A stretch of DNA of 7,290 nucleotides, taken from NCBI GenBank assembly GCA_002399225.1, contig DHDF01000010.1, positions 4,840 through 12,129 on the forward strand, given 5' to 3'. The stretch comes from a bacterium UBA4883. GTDB lineage: Bacteria > Bacillota > Clostridia > Oscillospirales > Acutalibacteraceae. Shown here piece by piece: positions 4,906 to 7,290 of this stretch. Position 1 is the stretch's first letter. Each line of letters begins with the position of its first letter. Both the position numbers and the translations under genes were made by a program. The notes under the pieces were generated by a model. It saw only the letters and a list, made by a program, of their open reading frames with translations, was not told where the DNA came from and made no database searches.

Positions 4906-6195
4906 ATGAAAGTCGTATTTACACATGCAAATCTTTTTGACGGAACAGAACATACCGAATTGCGGAAAGATGTTTCGGTTTATGTGGATGGAGAAAAAAT
5001 TGTTTCTGTCGAACCGGGAAGCAAGCCGCTACATAGTGGTTCCCGCGAAATTGATCTGACTGGGAAATATCTAATGCCCGGCCTGGTCAATTTGCATGCG
5101 CATCTATTTGGCGACGGCACACCGAGCGAAATTCTTGGCGGCGGTGAAAGCCAGAAAAAATTTCTTGATTCCCTGAAGACACAGGCCGGCATGGATGCGT
5201 TTGTTGCAACGGTGAGAAAGAATACACAACAGGCGTTGTATTCCGGTGTCACAACCGTCCGTGGGGTTGGCGATTTTTGCTATTCTGATGTTCGTGTGCG
5301 CGATGAAATCAATTCTGGCAAAACGGCAGGTCCGCGTCTGCTTGTTGCCGGCCCTGCGATTACCTGCAAAGGCGGGCATGGAGACGGCTTCTTCTCGGTT
5401 TCTTCCGATGATCCGGAGGAATTAAAGAAGATCGTGCGGGAACATGTAGACCATCATGTGGATTTAATTAAGATCTGCGTAACCGGCGGAGTTATGGATG
5501 CGAAAAAGAGAGGCGAGCCGGGCGAAGTAAAGATGACGTTGGCCCAAGTGAAAGCGGTCTGTGACATGGCTCATTCCCTCGGTCTGAAAGTTGCATCCCA
5601 TACGGAAAGCACGCCGGGGATTGAAATGGACCTGCAGGGCGGTGTCGACACCGTTGAGCATGGAAGCAGCCTCACGCCGGAAATGATCGACTTATTCCGG
5701 AAAAACGGTTCTTCTATAACACTGACGCTTTCTCCGGCAATTCCGCTTGCAAAGCTTCCGGTTTCCATCACGAAGCTGAATGAATTCTGTGTTTACAATT
5801 CTGATGTGCTCGTGAAAAAGATGGTGGAAGGGAGCAAACAGGCTCTCGCCGCTGGCATTCCGGTTGGCTTGGGAACAGACTGTTCCTGCCCGCTGGACCC
5901 TCCTTACAATATGTGGCGTGAAGTGAGGGGCTTTGCAAAGTACTGCGGCGTTTCCAATGCCTTTGCATTGCAGACAGCGACTCTTGGCGATGCAAAAATT
6001 GCAGGGGTAGGCGATATTACCGGCAGTGTTGAACCGGGTAAGGAAGCAGACCTGATTGTAACGGAGAAGAATCCGCTTGAGGATCTCACCGCTCTGAGGG
6101 ATGTTACCATGGTTATGGCCCGCGGTTCCCTGATTGAGCATCCTGCTGTTCAGAAGAACAAAAAGATGGAAGAACTTCTGGATACGATTTTTTAA
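4906..6195 (+). CDS. Metal-dependent amidohydrolase, imidazolonepropionase-like/prolidase-like group
   Basis: A complete 429-residue enzyme of the amidohydrolase superfamily (COG1228-like), hydrolysing an amide or peptide-type bond. An N-terminal beta-sandwich part (1-55, VFTHANLFDGTEHTE) precedes the barrel. Metal ligands can be placed: His64 and His66 in LVNLHAHLFG, Lys189 in DLIKICVTGG (likely the carboxylated bridging lysine), His232 in SHTES, His252 in VEHGS, and Asp325 in GLGTDCS. This set suggests a binuclear centre. The GGHGDGFF stretch (156-163) resembles the family of Xaa-Pro/Xaa-Arg dipeptidases and related carboxypeptidases. The C-terminus returns to the sandwich with the usual GSVEPGKEADLIV motif (373-385). 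There is no signal peptide, so it acts in the cytoplasm. GAGGGGG (4892-4898) seven bases upstream supports the ATG. It is transcribed alone. The exact substrate cannot be assigned from sequence. Confidence 0.92.
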   Translation: MKVVFTHANLFDGTEHTELRKDVSVYVDGEKIVSVEPGSKPLHSGSREIDLTGKYLMPGLVNLHAHLFGDGTPSEILGGGESQKKFLDSLKTQAGMDAFVATVRKNTQQALYSGVTTVRGVGDFCYSDVRVRDEINSGKTAGPRLLVAGPAITCKGGHGDGFFSVSSDDPEELKKIVREHVDHHVDLIKICVTGGVMDAKKRGEPGEVKMTLAQVKAVCDMAHSLGLKVASHTESTPGIEMDLQGGVDTVEHGSSLTPEMIDLFRKNGSSITLTLSPAIPLAKLPVSITKLNEFCVYNSDVLVKKMVEGSKQALAAGIPVGLGTDCSCPLDPPYNMWREVRGFAKYCGVSNAFALQTATLGDAKIAGVGDITGSVEPGKEADLIVTEKNPLEDLTALRDVTMVMARGSLIEHPAVQKNKKMEELLDTIF

Positions 6196-6197
6196 TT

Positions 6198-6783
6198 TTA
6201 TATCCCTGATTGATAAACCTGAAATTCTCTCCGCATGAAAGCGGAGAGAATTTTTTTTCCGTTTTCATAGAACCCTGTGAACTGACCGGCCTGTCTAACC
6301 GCCGTTGCCTTAAAGAAGGAGTCGCTCCCCTTGGAGTCAGTGTATGTGACTTTCAATACCGAACCCGTTTCCACATGTAAAAAGTCGGCTTGGATGATGC
6401 TGTGATTTTAAACTGATAGGTCTTTTCAGCCTTTACTGTCAGTTTTGAGCCGGTATCGCTTTTATAAGTTGTTGCGGTTCCATTTTTAAAGTAAGGAATA
6501 GCTTGCGGTATCACATATTCTTTATGGCTGCTTCCATCATAGTCGCAGTTCAGGTAGTCCGACATTTTAACAACGATTATCCCTGTCCCGCTTTCATCCA
6601 AAAATGGACGAAATGAATAACCATCATAGCCATCTTTCGCCTGATAGGTCCCATCGTAAGGAGCTTTATTATAGTCATAGGAAGTTATCTGACCCGCCGC
6701 TTGATGCGAATGCCGAAACTGTAAAATGTTCCTGCAATCGCAACAGATAGCAGCAGTGAAATTATTTTAGGAAATGTTTTCAT
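6198..6783 (-). pseudogene. Small secreted protein gene of unknown function, broken by about three frameshifts
   Basis: From ATG 6781-6783 the first frame gives a signal peptide (MKTFPKIISLLLSVAIAGTF) but stops at 6685 after 32 codons. Dropping one base from the four-A run at 6723-6726 (plus strand) and one of the two T's at 6701-6702 restores the ending TVSAFAS-AAGQITSYDY, a good signal-peptidase site. The mature frame then runs through YNKAPYDGTYQAKDGYDGY and a beta-rich stretch to SSKPTF, and stops at 6353. Near the five-A run at 6379-6383 it must change frame again to continue as ETGSVLKVTYTDSKGSDSF and FKATAVRQAGQFTGFYENG, reaching a stop at 6198. The protein would be about 190 residues. 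The pattern recalls small secreted beta-sandwich proteins of gut Clostridia, from memory only. No good Shine-Dalgarno precedes the ATG. Sequencing error is an alternative to decay. Confidence 0.65.
6222..6258 (+). terminator. Strong intrinsic terminator of the amidohydrolase gene
   Basis: A perfect 13-bp stem, AAATTCTCTCCGC (6222-6234) with GCGGAGAGAATTT (6241-6253), closes on a six-base loop (ATGAAA) and runs into eight consecutive T's (6251-6258). It begins 26 bases after the amidohydrolase stop. It also lies inside the reading frame at the 3' end of the decayed minus-strand gene. Confidence 0.95.
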
Positions 6784-6814
6784 GACCGTTCTTTACTTTC
6801 AAGATATCTGTATT

Positions 6815-7126
6815 CTATATTACATTAACCGTTACTGTTTTTTGAAAACCGGGAATGCTTAAATTGACTTTAGTGGTCCCACGGCCCATAACTTGCAGGA
6901 TGGCGCTGGGATACCCCTGATATTTCAACTGCAGCACATTTTGATTGCTTATGCTGTTTACAGTCGTAGGTTTAGCCGTAATTAGCGGTGCTTTAGAATT
7001 TGAATTCTGTTCTACAAACATTATGCTGAATAGATTAATTTCAGTCGAATCACCACTTTGCTTGTTCCATGCAATTATTTCTCCAATTTTTGATTGAAAA
7101 ATTTTTATTCCTAATTCGGCTGGCAA
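6815..7126 (-). pseudogene. C-terminal part of a secreted Ig-like (BIG-type) protein, 5' end lost
   Basis: An open frame of about 103 codons ending in TAG at 6815, 31 bases upstream of the secreted-protein ATG, so the two were probably one minus-strand unit. The last part (SKAPLITAKPTTVNSISNQ, then GRGTTKVNLSIPGFQKTVTVNVI) has alternating hydrophobic beta strands and the GxxxVxLSxPG...VTVxV ending typical of bacterial Ig-like repeats; this resemblance is judged by eye. There is no credible start: the first start-like codon is TTG near 7126 without a ribosome site, no signal peptide is present, and the frame upstream merely runs antisense through the plus-strand gene tail. The AT content is higher than in the neighbouring genes. 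It is most likely a truncated remnant; the N-terminal part is missing, not just outside the window. Confidence 0.5.
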
Positions 7127-7236
7127 ACGCAGGAAAGCTTTATGAAACAGTGACAGAGAAGGATGATTTCGATCCGCATGCCGACCGGACCTTTATGCTT
7201 GCGGAACCCGGCTTTAAGAAAATCAGCTTGAACTAA
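7120..7236 (+). pseudogene. C-terminal tail of an unidentified plus-strand protein gene
   Basis: A plus-strand frame reads LANAGKLYETVTEKDDFD followed by PHADRTFMLAEPGFKKISLN and stops at TAA 7234-7236. The codons (GAT CCG CAT GCC GAC CGG ACC) look like those of the intact genes in the window. Upstream of about 7120 the same frame turns into AT-rich codons (LIEKFLFLIR) that overlap the opposite-strand Ig-like remnant and look non-coding in this direction. There is no start codon with a ribosome site. I therefore read it as the last 38 or so codons of a gene whose front has been lost at a junction near 7120. I do not recognise the family. Confidence 0.4.
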
Positions 7237-7268
7237 GTTCCATTTTTTCTCTGTCGCTTATAAGACGA

Positions 7269-7274
7269 TTGACA
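7269..7274 (+). promoter_or_regulatory. Consensus -35 hexamer at the right edge
   Basis: A perfect TTGACA follows the stop of the gene tail by 32 bases. A -10 at the usual 17-base distance would begin two bases beyond the window, so only half of the promoter can be judged. It suggests a plus-strand gene to the right. Confidence 0.3.
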
Positions 7275-7290
7275 AAAGCGGAAGGTTTTA

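Noticed and set aside
5692..6141. Minus-strand frame of 149 codons across the amidohydrolase gene
   Set aside because: Antisense shadow; the plus strand has every catalytic residue of the family.
1..7290. CRISPR array, tRNA, rRNA or riboswitch
   Set aside because: No regularly spaced repeats, cloverleaf sequences or conserved aptamer cores were seen on either strand.

Overview
The window looks like a stretch of a Firmicutes chromosome, most likely Clostridia of the Ruminococcaceae/Oscillospiraceae type. Supporting signs are purine-rich Shine-Dalgarno sites before nearly every gene, sigma-A-like promoters, moderate GC with AT-rich gaps, a DUF362 Fe-S-type protein, a bacitracin/lantibiotic-type ABC cassette with its own two-component system, and small secreted proteins of a kind common in gut Clostridia. 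The genus-level placement is inference.

Layout. 1-286 (minus): N-terminal part of a DUF362-domain protein that runs off the left edge. 287-452: a divergent gap with one good promoter on each strand. 453-4614 (plus): a five-gene block made of an OmpR-family response regulator, a BcrA/LanF-type ATPase of 306 aa, two paralogous ABC-2-like permeases and a short histidine kinase. A 118-bp gap between the regulator and the ATPase carries a perfect 13-bp direct repeat at 22-bp spacing and a 7-bp inverted repeat around a -10-like hexamer, which is probably the regulator's target. 4615-4905: an AT-rich gap with a weak terminator, an orphan hairpin and a good promoter. 4906-6195 (plus): a complete metal-dependent amidohydrolase of the imidazolonepropionase-like/prolidase-like group, closed by a very strong intrinsic terminator. 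6198-7236: a degraded accessory patch. It holds a frameshifted small secreted-protein gene (minus), the C-terminal part of an Ig-like protein (minus), and the C-terminal tail of an unrelated plus-strand gene that meets it at about 7120. A perfect TTGACA close to the right edge suggests another promoter leading out of the window.

How it works together. The regulator/ATPase/permease/permease/kinase block reads as a self-regulating defence module against cell-envelope-active peptides. The kinase would phosphorylate the regulator at Asp52, the regulator would bind the repeats upstream of the ATPase gene, and the transporter would remove the peptide from the membrane. The family assignment is well supported by motifs; the substrate and the wiring are inferred. 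There is no lantibiotic precursor or modification gene in view, so resistance is more likely than producer self-immunity. The amidohydrolase has its own promoter and terminator and no visible link to the cassette.

I see no strong case for an entirely new system. The most useful leads are the operator architecture before the ATPase gene, the kinase with only one membrane segment, and the decaying secreted-protein locus at the right.
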